Shown here: positions 1-11,476 of the stretch, in pieces
Layout of the letters: the number at the start of each line of letters is the position of its first letter
Position numbering within the stretch: position 1 is the stretch's first letter
Origin: Paragyromitra xinjiangensis
Lineage: Eukaryota; Ascomycota; Pezizomycetes; Pezizales; Discinaceae
DNA: 64,000 nucleotides
Assembly: GCA_038503065.1 (NCBI GenBank)
Contig: JBCAMK010000003.1
Location: 3,224,001-3,288,000 of the forward strand
Direction of reading: 5' to 3'
Made by a program: the position numbers and the translations under genes
Notes under the pieces: model-generated
Told to the model about the DNA's origin: nothing
The model's database searches: none
Seen by the model: only the letters and a program-made list of their open reading frames with translations

Positions 1-66
1 CAACTCACTCGCTGTATTTAGACCTCCGCGGAGGTAAGGTAGCTATTCTAACATCAATGTCCACAG

Positions 67-1473
67 GCTCTTCAACTTTTGGAATTCCTCGTCAAGCATG
101 GATCCGAGCAGGTTATTGATGACGGCCGTTCTCACCTTTCGACCATCAAGATGCTCCGCCAATTCCATTATATCGACATGAATGGTAAGGACCAGGGCAT
201 CAACGTCCGCAATCGCGCCAAAGAGCTCGCTGAGCTTCTCTCCGACGTCGACCGTATACGCACCGAACGCAAAAAAGCCCGTGCTTCCAAGAATAAATAT
301 GGGGGGGTTGAGGGCGGCGCGGGAGCTTATGGTGGGATGAGCGGTGGAATGAGTGGCGACAACGGTTTTGGTCGAAGGTATGGTGGTTTCGGTAGCGAGA
401 GCTTGGAGTTTGGGGGCTATTCCGGTGGAGTTTATGGCGATGGGGGCGGATTTAGCGGTAGCGGTAGTGGGGGCGGGAGATCTGGAGGATTTCATGACGA
501 GGGAATTTCTAGGCCTGGATCGAGGACTGCCCAAAAGTTCGAAGAATATGATGAATATGACGATGGAGCAAATATATCCTCGAGACGTGCTGCCGGATCA
601 GGAGTAAGCTCGAGTACTCGACGAAAGGAAGCCCCGGCTGTAAAGCCACCTCCAAAGAAGAAGGAGCCAGAGGTCGACCTGTTCTCTTTCGGTGATGAAC
701 CTGTTTCCAGCTCCAAACAGAAGCAGCCATCCAATGCCCTCGATGACGAATTTGGGACACTGCAGTCGGGAGGAGCTGACGATGACGATTTCGATGACTT
801 CCAGTCTGCCTCTGGCCCTGCTCCGGCTGCATCGGCCGCTTTCCCAGCACCAACAGCAACAAAAGCGCCTCTGTTCAATGCTATCCCTCCCCTTACTGCT
901 TCTGCATCATCCACGAATCTCATGCAACCTAAGCCCATGAGTGCTGGTCAAGCTGCCGGACTCAGCGACCTTGTAGGTATAACTTCCATCTCACCAGCTC
1001 CCTCTATGAATCCTCGGGGGATAGCATCTCCACCGAGTATAACTCCCGCAACAACCGGTGGTGGGTTTGCAGGGCTCGGCGGGATGAGTGGGATGGGTGG
1101 AATGGCGGCCATGAAACCTAGCAATACAACTTCTGCAGGATATCAGCCCGCTCAGCCGAACTACTTCACGTCCGTATCTACCATACCTGGTAACACGTCG
1201 ACTCCACTCTCCCCGGTATCTACGGGCACATCTACATCGGCGCAACAGAAGAAGCCAGCAGGTGATGCTTTCGGAAATATCTGGAGCTCAGCGGCTAAGG
1301 ATTTCAAGAAGCCCAGCACACCTACAAATACCAATTCCCCAAGCTTGCAGGCGATGGCAAAAGAAAAAGCAAGCGCTGGGATTTGGGGTGCACCGGCAAG
1401 TGGAGGAAGTAGTGTATATGGTGGATCAACGACTGGCAAGATAGGGGGTGGCTTGGATGATCTTTTGGGTTGA
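67..1473 (+). CDS. ENT3: Epsin-like clathrin adaptor (ENT3 type), 3' part only
   Basis: This is the 3' exon of an epsin. It begins after an acceptor at 65-66 that has a CTAAC branch point at 47-51. The first residues read ALQLLEFLVKHGSE, which is the last part of an ENTH domain, continuing to about residue 75 (IDDGRSHL, KELAEL). The ENTH domain binds phosphoinositides. The rest is disordered: a Gly/Tyr/Ser-rich stretch, an acidic EEYDEYDD patch, DLFSFGDE, and DDDDFDDFQSA. The last resembles the gamma-adaptin-ear and GGA-binding DFxxF motifs of yeast Ent3 and mammalian epsinR, which work at the trans-Golgi and endosome rather than the plasma membrane. No ubiquitin-interacting motif is visible, which also favours the Ent3 class over Ent1/2. 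The stop is TGA at 1471-1473. The 5' end lies outside the window, and bases 1-66 look intronic. Epsin identity is firm; the ENT3 assignment is likely. Confidence 0.85.
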   Translation, partial: ALQLLEFLVKHGSEQVIDDGRSHLSTIKMLRQFHYIDMNGKDQGINVRNRAKELAELLSDVDRIRTERKKARASKNKYGGVEGGAGAYGGMSGGMSGDNGFGRRYGGFGSESLEFGGYSGGVYGDGGGFSGSGSGGGRSGGFHDEGISRPGSRTAQKFEEYDEYDDGANISSRRAAGSGVSSSTRRKEAPAVKPPPKKKEPEVDLFSFGDEPVSSSKQKQPSNALDDEFGTLQSGGADDDDFDDFQSASGPAPAASAAFPAPTATKAPLFNAIPPLTASASSTNLMQPKPMSAGQAAGLSDLVGITSISPAPSMNPRGIASPPSITPATTGGGFAGLGGMSGMGGMAAMKPSNTTSAGYQPAQPNYFTSVSTIPGNTSTPLSPVSTGTSTSAQQKKPAGDAFGNIWSSAAKDFKKPSTPTNTNSPSLQAMAKEKASAGIWGAPASGGSSVYGGSTTGKIGGGLDDLLG

Positions 1474-3935
1474 GATGTGTTGAGTGGGACTTTGCTGGAG
1501 GGGGGTTTCTTCTCTGTTGATAAGGTAGGGATTGTGATAGAAGTCGAGGGTAGGGGAATAAAAATGCAGGGGATGAGTGATAAGTGGGCAGGTAGTATAC
1601 GAGCTAGGGAATTGGGATGATAACGATGCCTCCATTTCGTGTTATTTATGTTTTATGCCTTCGATGCCTTGCTATGACTGCGCCCGTTAGTGATTGATGT
1701 CTTAAAATAAAAGGGTGATGGTTTTTCTTTTTTACCTTCTTGTTATGCCTACAAGCATTCTTTTTTGCGAGTTTTACAGCGAACAAAAGTAAATCTATTG
1801 TTGGAAACCTACTCTCCTTTATTGTTGATGTGGATGCTTATCTCCCGAGTGATTGGTTATCTGCTCCTTTATAATTTATCTAACTCTAACAGAGTCCCAT
1901 CGCAAGAGCCGAATACTCGAAAAGGAGAATACTCAAACTCAAGCAAGCTAAAAATGGGTCCAGGCTCGAAACTCGAGACTTAGGATCATCTCGTTATCGC
2001 AAAAGTCCGAGCATGCCATGCCATCAGAGTATTCGGTTAGAAGATCGACGCATGGGCCATATAAGCGGTAACCATAATAGGATAAGTGTAGGTTGGATCG
2101 CTCGGTTCGGGCATCTCCTAATCTCCTAATGTGAGGTCACAAGCAAAGATACCAACCCTTGCCCCACGAAACAAAGCCTAAATCTACATAGATAGATAGA
2201 TAGATATTTCATTTACGCATCCAGCCCTAAACCTAAATCTACATGTACATGTAGGTTCACAAAGCCATACTTTTCTTTCGGAGATCATGATACATACATA
2301 CGCGCCAGAACATCTCAACACGTTAGGAAATGTGATTTAAGCTCTTCCCCCCAATTCCTTCATTCCACCACATTATTGTCTTATTCCCCGCACCTACTAA
2401 CACCCTCTCTTGCTAAGCCTCTCATCGCGTTTATAAGCTTTGGCTGTTATAAAGGTCACTAGATTTAGCTTCAATAATTAGAGTTATCCGGCTTTCTATT
2501 ATTTCACAAATTACTGCTTGAAAATACACGTTTGAAGTGGCTTTCTCCCTACGACTTATTAGCGGCAAGCAGTAATCCGAACCATGGTTACCTCCAAGCG
2601 GAAAGGTTAATACTCAATGACGACAACCCTGCTTGAGAATGGAACCCGCGTACAACACATCGACTGCTACCACAATTTTTTTCGGCGAATTGCAACAGCT
2701 CTCGAGCAGATGCTCTAGTAGTGATCGGTTGCTAATGGTTATTATTGGCTATGGAGCCGAAGGAGGAGAGAAGAAGCAGAGTTGGAATAGGAGAGTCCAG
2801 GCGTGGGGAGCTAAACTGGGCGGATTACTCGCTTGCATCTCTTGTAATGGAATTACAGCACTCTTTCAACGTTCTGGCAGAACTGATCCGGGTAGGTGGG
2901 GAGGGGGCGCTGTGGAGACCATAAGCCTACCAGTTCAAACCAGCAAGATCACCAAATTTTCACATTATGGTCTACAATGTTGGCTTTCTCTACAAATTTC
3001 GATCATCTTGAAGTCATCACATCTACTGTGGGCCTTACGGAAGCCCTGGCTATTGTTAAATGGGCCGGACTGAGCCACGCTCAAAGCTCAGTGGGCAGGC
3101 GGAGATGAATATTAGCTCGGGCTGGGCTTTTTAAAAGCGAGAAAGGTCGCATCAGTGCGAAGATTCTTGCTATGGACACCAACCCTTTCTCCGTTCTGTA
3201 GTAGCTGGTATTGCTGCCTTTTGTTATTCTGAAAAGTCAGGCAAAGTGAGGTTTTCGTATGCCAGCGTTGAGGTGATTGTATCAGTATCAATGAAAGCAT
3301 TCCGTATTTTTGAAATTGAGATGCATATGTAACTCATACCCGCATTGGCTACCCTCTATTATTTTATTGCTTTGTTGGCATGTCTTAATCCATGCGGGGT
3401 GATGCTATGTGGAGATCAATCAAATGCAAATCTTTTGACGTCATGGAAGCTATGAAAAGTTGGGTGGGGGATGAGGTTTCATGTCTTTCAGGTTTCCAGA
3501 GCCCGCGGCTGAAGCCAGAGATGCTCAGCGCACGAACGCTAGATCTTCTTATCTAAACTGGTAGGGATGCAGTTACGGGAACGCATAACCTGCATTACAG
3601 GGGCACCGGAGATGCTGATAGCTTGTCGGTTATCGCCGGATCTTCAGCACTGGTAGGTATGTCACTAGCCCAGCCAAAGGAGCTTGCTCAACTGGGTGCT
3701 CGGGTGTCTTCAGGTCAGGCGTTTTCCATAGGATATGGGAGAGCTACGAGCCGCCGGGCATCGCCATCTCAAAACTCGGAGCTCCACCCTCCTTTTACTC
3801 ACTTCCTCCCTCCCTTTCATCAATTGTCACCTCTTGCCAATCTTACCATCCGGATTTTCATCTCCAATCTTCTCTATCGCGTCTCGTTTGATTTCCTTGC
3901 ATAATATCATCACATAGCTTTAATAATAAGTAAAT
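1474..3935. other. Intergenic stretch between epsin and PUT1
   Basis: No convincing gene is present in about 2.4 kb. The reading frames found have no family resemblance and no splice-linked partners. The stretch holds a (TAGA)n microsatellite near 2189-2206, a 16-base perfect palindrome at 2239-2254, and CT-rich sequence just before the PUT1 start (3780-3930), as is usual for fungal promoters. The first 150-300 bases are presumably the epsin 3' UTR. Confidence 0.6.
2189..2206. repeat. (TAGA)n microsatellite
   Basis: About four and a half tandem copies of TAGA lie in intergenic DNA. The flanking phrase CCTAAATCTACAT occurs on both sides (about 2178 and 2232), so the repeat sits between two copies of a short direct repeat. 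Confidence 0.8.
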
Positions 3936-5668
3936 ATGCTTCCTATCGCCCAGCGGGCTCTTCTTATATCCCGTTCACTTCCCTTGCGTACCCTTCGACC
4001 CTTGGGAACCTCTAGACTTCAATCTACCATCTCCAGTTCACCCTCAAGTACACCTTCTATAGTCCCTCCTTCCCCACCGGTGAACAAAGATATTAATGTT
4101 CCACTGGCTGCCCTCCCAACAACTAATTTGCTTCGTTCGCTACTTCTCCACTCTATCACCTCATCACCACGCACCTTGAAATTGGGGACGAAGGTTATGC
4201 TTGCAAATCTCGAAACTATGGATAAGAACTTGCTTCTCAAGTGGGGAGTTGATAAAACCTTTTATGTGAGTATTTTAATACCTTGGAACTCCCCAATTGG
4301 GATTTATGCTGACTGAATTACTGCAACAAAAAGGCTCAATTTTGTGCCGGATCCACACCATCAGAGATTGCCAGCACAGTTTCCGCTCTCCGCTCTCTTG
4401 GGTACAGGGGTGTAATTCTCGCATATGCTCGTGAAGCCGAAATAACCGATTTGGCATCGCCCAGCTCGCAATCCCAACAGATTAAAGGATGGCTCGAGGG
4501 CACGCTTAAAACTATTGCTTATACGGATCCTGATGACTACGTTGCCGTTAAGTACTCTGGCGCAGGAACCTCATGTCTCCCGCTGCTGAAAGATCATCGG
4601 CAATGCTTTGATCATCCGGAATTAGGGGCAGCATTGATTAAGATTTGCGAAGCTGCGAAGGAGAAGGGAGTCAGATTGCTCATCGATGCGGAGCAGGCGG
4701 TTATTCAGGATGGTGTTCATGGTTGGAGTTTGGTATGTAAACCTTAGGATCCTCGTGACGTTTGTTTGGAATGAAAGAGGATAAGGGACAAACGGCAGAG
4801 TAGTCAGAAGACCGTCGTGTGCGCCTTCCTATTTCTGTTTGAGGGAGCTTCCAGATCCGGCTACCGATGCTAACCGAGTGAATTTTAGAAATTGATGCGA
4901 CGCTTCAACACCAAGGATCAAGCCGTAGTCTACAACACTTATCAAATGTCTGGCTCCACATTAGTTACTTTCTAAAGGTCTCTAGGTTTATTGCAACGAA
5001 AAATTAACATAATTTGCTTTAGGTATCTGAAAGCTTCTCCAGAGATTCTCTGTAGGCATCTTGAAATTGCTCGCCGCGAAAACTTCACTCTTGGTGTTAA
5101 GCTTGTTCGTGGAGCCTATCTTGGATCCGATCCACGCCATATGATCCACGATACCAAAGAAGATACCGACAAAACTTATAACGAAGCCATAAGATTGATG
5201 TTGACAGGCTCACCATACTCGTTACCTATGTGGAATTTACCAACCGCTAATTCACCAGCTACCGGTTCTGGAACATTCTTCGATATTCCAGCTCGCCCGC
5301 TTCTCGCAGATAAGAAGAAAGCGAAAGTGGACCTTGTTGTTGCATGCCATAACAAAGAGTCGGTAGATAGAGCTCTCGCACTCAGGCGCTCTATGGCTGC
5401 AGAAGAGTGTGGTGTTGGCGAATTGGTGTTTGCGCAGCTCATGGGCATGGCAGACGAGCTTTCCCTTGGGCTGGTGGCGGAAGGGTCAAGGAAGGTGCCA
5501 GGAGACGACTTCGACGTGAAGGTTTACAAATATGCAGTCTGGGGAAGCACCCAAGAGTGCGTGAGGTATCTTTTGAGACGTGCAGAAGAAAATAAGGATG
5601 CTGTGGCGAGAAGCAGCGAGAATAGGAAGGCAGTTATGGAAGAGGTTTGGAGAAGAATCAGGGGGTAA
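3936..5668 (+). CDS. PUT1: Proline dehydrogenase, mitochondrial
   Basis: This FAD enzyme oxidises L-proline to pyrroline-5-carboxylate on the mitochondrial inner membrane, the first step of proline catabolism. Four exons close in frame: 3936-4265, 4334-4732, 4889-4947 and 5023-5668, giving 477 residues, normal for fungal Put1. The N-terminus is Arg/Ser/Leu-rich without acidic residues (MLPIAQRALLISRSLPLRT), a mitochondrial presequence. Family motifs in order are LRSLGYRGVILAYAREAE, VRLLIDAEQ, VVYNTYQMYLKASP, LGVKLVRGAYLGSDPR, VDLVVACHN, FAQLMGMADELS and VYKYAVWGSTQECVRYLLRR. The last contains the arginine pair that binds proline carboxylate in this family. The third intron uses a weak GTCTGG donor but restores the conserved QMYLKA sequence. 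Introns 2 and 3 carry TAAC-type branch points. Proline-utilisation genes are usually induced by proline; no operator was recognised here. Confidence 0.95.
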
Positions 5669-6786
5669 AGGTTTCTCTAAAATCTTGATCTGGTATTTGA
5701 GTTGCCAATCCATCATATCTTGTTTGCTTTCATGCGGGTTTTTATTGGGGTGTCTCTTTCCTTTCGGTTTATAGATGGTGAGCACTGTCTGTGGTTTGTT
5801 ATCTAGAGCGAACGTAGTCTTAGAGTCATTTTCCTAGCGAGTTCTGATTGTCTTTTTCTATTTAACCGCACGAGCTATCTCTCCTGTTTTATCTAGATGG
5901 TGATTCGAAAGATCTGCACGCACAGCGTCGAGAATACGTGGTTCTACTTTATTAGGCTACAAGAAACTAATTATATTTCATAAGAGATTCTTGCTTTTAT
6001 TAATTTTATTTTGGGCAACCAGCAAAAGCAAGCGTGCCCGTCGAGTGATAATCCGTGCAATTGGGGAAATAACGTGTGGAGCAGGGAACTTAGTAAGATT
6101 AGAATTTCATCACGACCTATCACTCGGAGACACAAATCTGCCAAGTCTTGGCGAGAATCGACACTATTCAGTAGTTTGTTTGCCTGGCTGCTCGGCTACA
6201 GGCGAAATTTGTCCTCCATATATAACTCTAGTGTTAGCAAGCCCCAGAATATAGGTCGGTAAACTCTAGAGTAGTAAGAGCAAATGGACCAAGGTGTTAA
6301 GAGGTCTCATCCTAGGACTGAGTACTAAGCATATCCCTTCTTGAGCACTATCTGGGGAAATATAGAATTGAGCTGGCAGTTTTACATAGGCCCATGTGCT
6401 CAGTAGGGATGCTTAGCAACTGCCTCAGTTCAGGTTGGGTACCGCCTTGGGCCCGCGAGGGTAGGGATGGGGATTGGGAAATAGGCTCCCTGAGACCGTT
6501 TCGGGATTAGATCGGTCCCGGCATACTGGTACTCGATATGGTGCGGTACTGTAGTGGATGGTCATGTAGCAGTCCCAGGTACCGAGCCCATTATCTCCTC
6601 CTTACTTTCAATGGCAAGCATGACAACCCCCGACCAACCACTACCCCACAGTCCCAAACCAACTAACCCTACCACATTCTGCAGCCCCACTACCCCACCA
6701 AGAGCAACACCGTAATGCACGAAACCCCCGACCCGAGCGGCTTAGCCAACACCTTAGATGGCACCATCAGAACGAAGCTAATACAA
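5669..6786. other. Intergenic stretch between PUT1 and tRNA-Thr
   Basis: About 1.1 kb without a supportable gene. The start is the PUT1 3' UTR. Short open frames at 5991-6262 exist in two overlapping frames and look random. From about 6420 to 6700 the sequence contains several short G-rich then C-rich runs but no recognisable repeat family. Confidence 0.55.
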
Positions 6787-6858
6787 GCTCTTGTGGCCAA
6801 GGGGTAAGGCGTCGCACTTGTAATGCGAAGATCTGGAGTTCAAATCTCTACTGGAGCA
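6787..6858 (+). tRNA. tRNA-Thr (anticodon TGT)
   Basis: The 72-base sequence folds as a standard cloverleaf. The acceptor arm GCTCTTG pairs with CTGGAGC, with one G-T wobble and one T-T mismatch. The D stem is GCC/GGC around an AAGGGGTAA loop. The anticodon stem TCGCA/TGCGA encloses loop CTTGTAA, giving anticodon TGT, which reads ACA (Thr). The T stem TGGAG/CTCTA encloses TTCAAAT. The discriminator base is A at 6858. There is no intron. A T7 run five bases downstream is a Pol III stop. Confidence 0.92.
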
Positions 6859-6863
6859 AAATC

Positions 6864-6870
6864 TTTTTTT
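6864..6870 (+). terminator. RNA polymerase III terminator of tRNA-Thr
   Basis: A run of seven T residues follows the tRNA discriminator base by five nucleotides, the usual Pol III termination signal. Confidence 0.85.
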
Positions 6871-7777
6871 CCCCAATGAGCTGATGGAGTAGACTATGAA
6901 GACAGCGACAAAGCACGAGGTTAGTGTCGTGGTGGATATAATACTACATAGAGATCCGCCACTGAACCACCTCATTTCGTTTCACAGCATTGCTACGCTG
7001 GTTTCTTGTGCTGTATGAGGGTGGATGCGACGAGTGATGGTTCGTGAATGTTATAACCGTTTATAGATAGATTCAGTAGTTCGTCTGCTCATGATTCATA
7101 GTCACAACTTTCCAATTAACGACAGTTTCCCTTCCGGCATCTGTTCTTCTCAAGTAACCTGGAATTTTTACGCCATAGCTAAAGAGGTATTAAAAAAAAC
7201 AGAATCCTCCACTCCAGCTAAAGGTGGGGGGGAGGTTTTTTTTTTGTCGGTTCCCACTCTCAAATGAATCTCCTGTTTCCTTGGTTTCTCCCGTATGCAT
7301 GCATGCAAATGAGAAGAAAAGGGAAGAAAAAGAAAAAAAGAAGCCAGAACTAATAGCAAGGGAGTGATAAGGTGCATATGAGTGAATGATGAAGGTAAGT
7401 AGAGGTATGGATAATGGAAGCGCCCGGTAAAAGATAAACACGGAAGAAAAGGGAGTAATAAACACACTTTGAAGGGATAACAAGAGTAGAATAAACGCAT
7501 GAACCCAGCCCCCTGCTTGGAAGAGGAAAAAGTGACTGGACAGCGAATGTGACGTATAAAAAGCAGGAGCAGCGCCCGTCGAAACCCGTTCAGCAACATA
7601 CACACACCCCTTTTGGAGAGGAAAATAAAGAGGTATTGAGAAAAGTAGCACATGAAAAATCGAAATATATAGAAAATGACCCCCACCAAGTGCAAAAAAA
7701 AAAATGATGAAAAATGGCAAAACCAACATGCAAACCCAGAAGCCTACAAACTACAAACAAAACCGTTGCTAGAAGAA
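6871..7777. other. Spacer between tRNA-Thr and the NBP2-like gene 3' end
   Basis: No supportable gene. The part from about 7190 to 7780 is very A-rich on the plus strand (runs of A, T and GAAAAG). On the minus strand it gives two long overlapping open frames made of Phe, Ser, Leu and Tyr. They are best read as the T-rich 3' UTR of the minus-strand gene that ends at 7778. Confidence 0.55.
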
Positions 7778-9815
7778 TTACCGCACCTGCAGGTTCCTCT
7801 CTTTTCCCGTTGTTCCCCGAAAATCCAGTTCCGATCTGCCATCACCCTGCCGCTCCGGCGCATCATAATACACATCCTCCACCCCATTCAATCCTCCACT
7901 CCCAGCTACAATTCCTAGTCCTTTTTGTACCCCGCCATCACTCCCACGTTCTCCATCTTCTCGTTGGTACGGGTGGCCTGATTCGTCGAATCTTCCACCC
8001 CTTAGTCGGGGTGTGGCAGACTCCTCCGCGACTGCCCGCTCCTGCTCTCGCTGTAACTGTGCGATACGTTCTTTGTGGTTACTCATGGTTGGAGTTTCGC
8101 TGCCGGCTAGGTCTGGTGAACTTTTGCCGCGCATGTGGTGGGGGTTATCTGGTGGGTGGTCGGTTGGGTAGTGAAACTGGTATGGGTATGGGTGGACGTC
8201 TTGGGAGGACGTTGAGAATGTGGAGATTATGGGTGGATTGTGGCCGCCATTGCCGTTGCTGGCATTTAATGTAAGGTCGCTTGTTGAAGGGCCTATTGGT
8301 GTGCTAGAAGTGGGAGTCATGGTGTTTGAGTCCAGACACTCTATGTATGAAGGTCGGAGATCGCGGAGAAGTCGCACATATTCTTCGGGAACGAGGCCCG
8401 ATTCTCCTATATTTCGATTAGCAACAGATCTCGGCTATCCGTTTCCTTTTCCATGGTTCGAACCCATGTACCGAAAGTCTTAGTTTCCTTCGGACCGAGG
8501 GAATTCGCCTACCAGTTTTGGGATCTTCCGCGACCAACCAACCCATCCCATGCCTGTAACTGACCCATACAACCTGCCCCTCCACCAGTGGAAGCTCGTT
8601 TTCATTTTCCCTTGTAAAATCAAACAGCGCGACAGCTTTCCCGTGCATCTCTTCGTCTGGACTCGCAATCGTAAACTGATAATCCCTGCTGAACCTACTA
8701 TCCTCGTCATCGAATTCCTCACCTTCATCCTCGTCGTCATATTCGCGCCCATCCTCGTCCGAATAATGTTGTTGGTGGTAATATTGCGGGTCATCCGGGT
8801 CGTACTCTTCCTCGCCTTCTGGGTGGTTGTACAGTTCGTCACCGGGTTCCCCGCCGGCAAGATCCGTGCGGCGTCCAGCGCGGGTGGTATAGTAATCTCC
8901 CCCAGGAGCGATCCCGTTCTCGATCGCAGATCTTCGATCCCCATCCCACTCGTCACCACGACCGCCCATAGCAAAGTGCTGAAGAGTAGTGGGCGTAACA
9001 ACATTCTTACTCGGCCCCCTGCTGTGCTGACTGCTCTGCAGATGCGCAGCAGAGGATTTGTGTTTTCTATGCTTCGGCATCACCACAGGGCTCTGTAAAT
9101 CCTCATCCTCACTCCATGGCGGACCGTCAGAAAAGTTGAGCGGTGGCAGTTGGGTCATGGGTCGCTGGCGCGCAACAGACGACGAGTCGCCCCATCCTAT
9201 TCCACCCGAGGCTTGGGAGGCATTCATGTCAAAGGAAGGATGAGCAGGATCGGATAACCGACGGTACCCGCTGCCGCCGCCAGTGAACCAGGAACCAGGG
9301 CCCCCAGATTCAAAGTATTGCGAACCACGCTGCGAACCAGCAGGAGTGGATAGACCCGAGGCTGGCGAAGGACCGTAGTGTAGCGGGTGTAGCGCAGGGT
9401 AGGCAAAGTCTCGGACGGAAGTGTACGATAGTGAAGAAGTGAATTGTGGATGAAAGGAATCGCGATTGGAGGACAGCGTCGACATGATGGAGATTCTGGA
9501 TGCCTGTGGAGGAGGGAAGGATGGAATACGATGTTTACCTGCCGGAGGAGAGGAAGACGCTGGAGAAGCAGTGATGGTGAATGAAGGAGAAGGGGAAGAT
9601 GCAGGAGGAGGTTGATTTGGTGTTGGAGGGTTTCTTGACGAATTTGAAGATGTAGAGAGACGCTTCTCCGCTGGAGAAGTGGATGATGGGAGCAGCATCG
9701 AGTTGCGAGCAGAGACGGAAGTAGAAGAACGCTCTGCACCAGCAGTAGCAGGAGAGGATTGAGAAGCAAGAGGAGAAGAGATGGCTGTGACCACAGCAGT
9801 GGTGGGAGAAGCCAT
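7778..9815 (-). CDS. NBP2: SH3-domain protein, NBP2/Skb5-like
   Basis: Two exons on the minus strand, 9815-8513 and 8406-7778, join across a 106-base intron (donor GTAGGC, acceptor ATAG) inside the SH3 domain, giving 643 residues. The SH3 domain spans about residues 391-447: AVALFDFTRENENELPL, GMGWLVAEDPKTG, then ESGLVPEEYVRLL after the splice. The ALxDF, GW and PxxYV positions of the fold are all present. This closely matches yeast Nbp2 and fission yeast Skb5, adaptors that recruit PP2C phosphatase to MAP kinase and PAK pathways. The first 380 residues are Ser/Pro-rich and disordered, with an acidic run (YDDEDEGEEFDDED) just before the SH3, making the protein much longer than yeast Nbp2 (about 236 residues). 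The last codons contain CAG|GTGCGG, which could be another donor, so a short further 3' exon is possible. Confidence 0.8.
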
Positions 9816-11476
9816 ATTGATGGAAGCTTGTTGAAGAAGAAGGGCAGGGAGAGGAGGGGGAGAAGGGGAAGAAGGGAGAGGAAGGAAGTTGATGAATGCG
9901 GGGAGGGCTAGTGGGAGAGTGGGAGAGAGGTGATGTGACAGATGTGGGGAGAAGAAAGAAAATATGACAGCGCGGGGGGATCCTATGTAATGTATGATGA
10001 ACGGGGCTAAAAGAGAGTGTGAATGAAAGGGGAGTATCAGAGCAGAAGCGCAACTCTGGCAATCTTTGCTGAGAGAGGAGGGGGGGTGGTATGGAAGTGT
10101 TATCGTATGCGGCGGTGTGCTGTCTGTACCTGGAGCAGTGCAGCGACGTATGTACTAAATGCAAAAGTTCGGGACAAAACGCCCAGTAGCCAAACGTTCA
10201 GCTAAGAGAGCCAAAGGGCAGAGAGGGTGGGGGAGGATGGTGGGTGGTCGACGGCGAGGAGGGGAACGAACAAGACGCGCGCAGCAGAGACACTGTGAGG
10301 AGGGGTCTTCCAGCGATCCGAGGGTTGTTGATTGAAAGTGTGCAATTTGATTGAGGTAGTCCCGCGAAAGCGTTGCGTGCCTGGCTGCTTGCGTGCTGCT
10401 GGGTGGAAGGCTGGAGGGAACGCCCACCCCCCTCCCCCTCCCCCTCCCCTCCCCCGATCAAGCCAGACGCCGCCGCCCCAGTTCCCCGGGAGAGAGATAA
10501 ATCATAGCAACAATGATCTTCTAATCAGCAGAACTAGATCCCAACATCTATAAAGTAACCCAAACCGTATCTGTATTCCCACCGGTCCTCCTCTTTACCA
10601 CTGTACTCTCCTATATGTAAATGCTTTCCCGTATCATCTACATGTGCATTTTACATGACTTCACCCCTTCCTAGATAACTTTTACCGAACACGATATATA
10701 CTTCAAGCGTGTAACTTCTACCGGTATCAATTCCTCAAGTCGTCCACCCCCTCGCATGTTGCTTGACAATCAAACGGCCGAACGTTCCCCGGGAGGGTTG
10801 CATCTGGCTGCGTGCGTTCATTCGCTTGCGTCTTTTGATGATGTCTCTTTTTCTCTCCCTCCTCCCTTTTTTCTTTTCTTTTTCTCCTCGTGCGTCGTCT
10901 ATCAATTTCTATTTTTAGAAACAGTGCAATAGCGCTGGTCTTGGCGTTGCCGCTTGGCCCCTGTCACATTCATCTTCGCCTCGTCGGTTTCCTGCCGCCA
11001 ACAACCCCATTTTTTTCCTTTCTCTTCCTTCTCCCACCAAACAAGTCATCATCAATATCCATCATCATCTTGAAGGACAACAACAACAACGACAACAACG
11101 AGGAAACAGCGAACAACGGTGACAATATCATCGCGCTGCTATCGTCCACAGATTGCTTAACAGGTGTGTTTTGCCCCTTCTCTTTCATCTCCGATTGCGT
11201 TTTCTTCGCGTTTCCGATGAAGCCCTTTGTTTCCACCACCCCCCCCCTCCACCCCGCAACATGATGAGCCTTAAAATATTGGAGCTGTCCTAGGTACCTA
11301 GTGCCAATGACGACAGAAACTAATTATACGCAAAAAAAAACCTGACCATTGCCTCTCTCTCTAAAATACTCTGCACGAATCGCACGAGTGAGATTAGTCG
11401 CTAATATACCCCCGCGTCTCAGCCACAGTAGGAAGAAAAAAAACGAATATCAATCGGGAACAGATCCGAAAGCAAG
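9816..11476. other. Divergent promoter region between NBP2-like gene and SSU72
   Basis: About 1.66 kb separates the two divergent starts. 9820-10000 is strongly purine-rich on the plus strand (pyrimidine-rich leader of the minus gene). 10421-10455 is a nearly pure C tract. 10840-11110 is CT-rich followed by CAA repeats, a likely SSU72 leader. Open frames here are low-complexity shadows. No coding gene is supported. Confidence 0.6.
10421..10455 (-). promoter_or_regulatory. G-rich tract upstream of the NBP2-like gene
   Basis: On the minus strand this is a series of G4-G6 runs separated by single A or T bases, about 610 bases upstream of the NBP2-like start. At least four G-runs of three or more are available, so the strand could form a G-quadruplex. 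Any regulatory effect is inference. Confidence 0.35.

Noticed and set aside
1..66. A 33-base intron at 34-66 with an upstream exon at 1-33
   Set aside because: The donor GTAAGG and CTAAC branch fit, but translating 1-33 in the needed frame gives nothing like the ENTH segment expected there, so the intron probably starts outside the window.
2633..3108. Open frames of up to 146 codons between epsin and PUT1
   Set aside because: Two overlapping frames with no start context, no family motifs and no splice partners; composition looks random.
7168..7729. Two long minus-strand frames of 175 and 179 codons
   Set aside because: They overlap each other, are dominated by Phe/Ser/Leu/Tyr from an A-rich plus strand, and lie in the presumed 3' UTR of the NBP2-like gene.
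10890..11264. Plus-strand frame of 124 codons upstream of SSU72
   Set aside because: Pyrimidine-rich leader followed by CAA repeats; low complexity and no homology.
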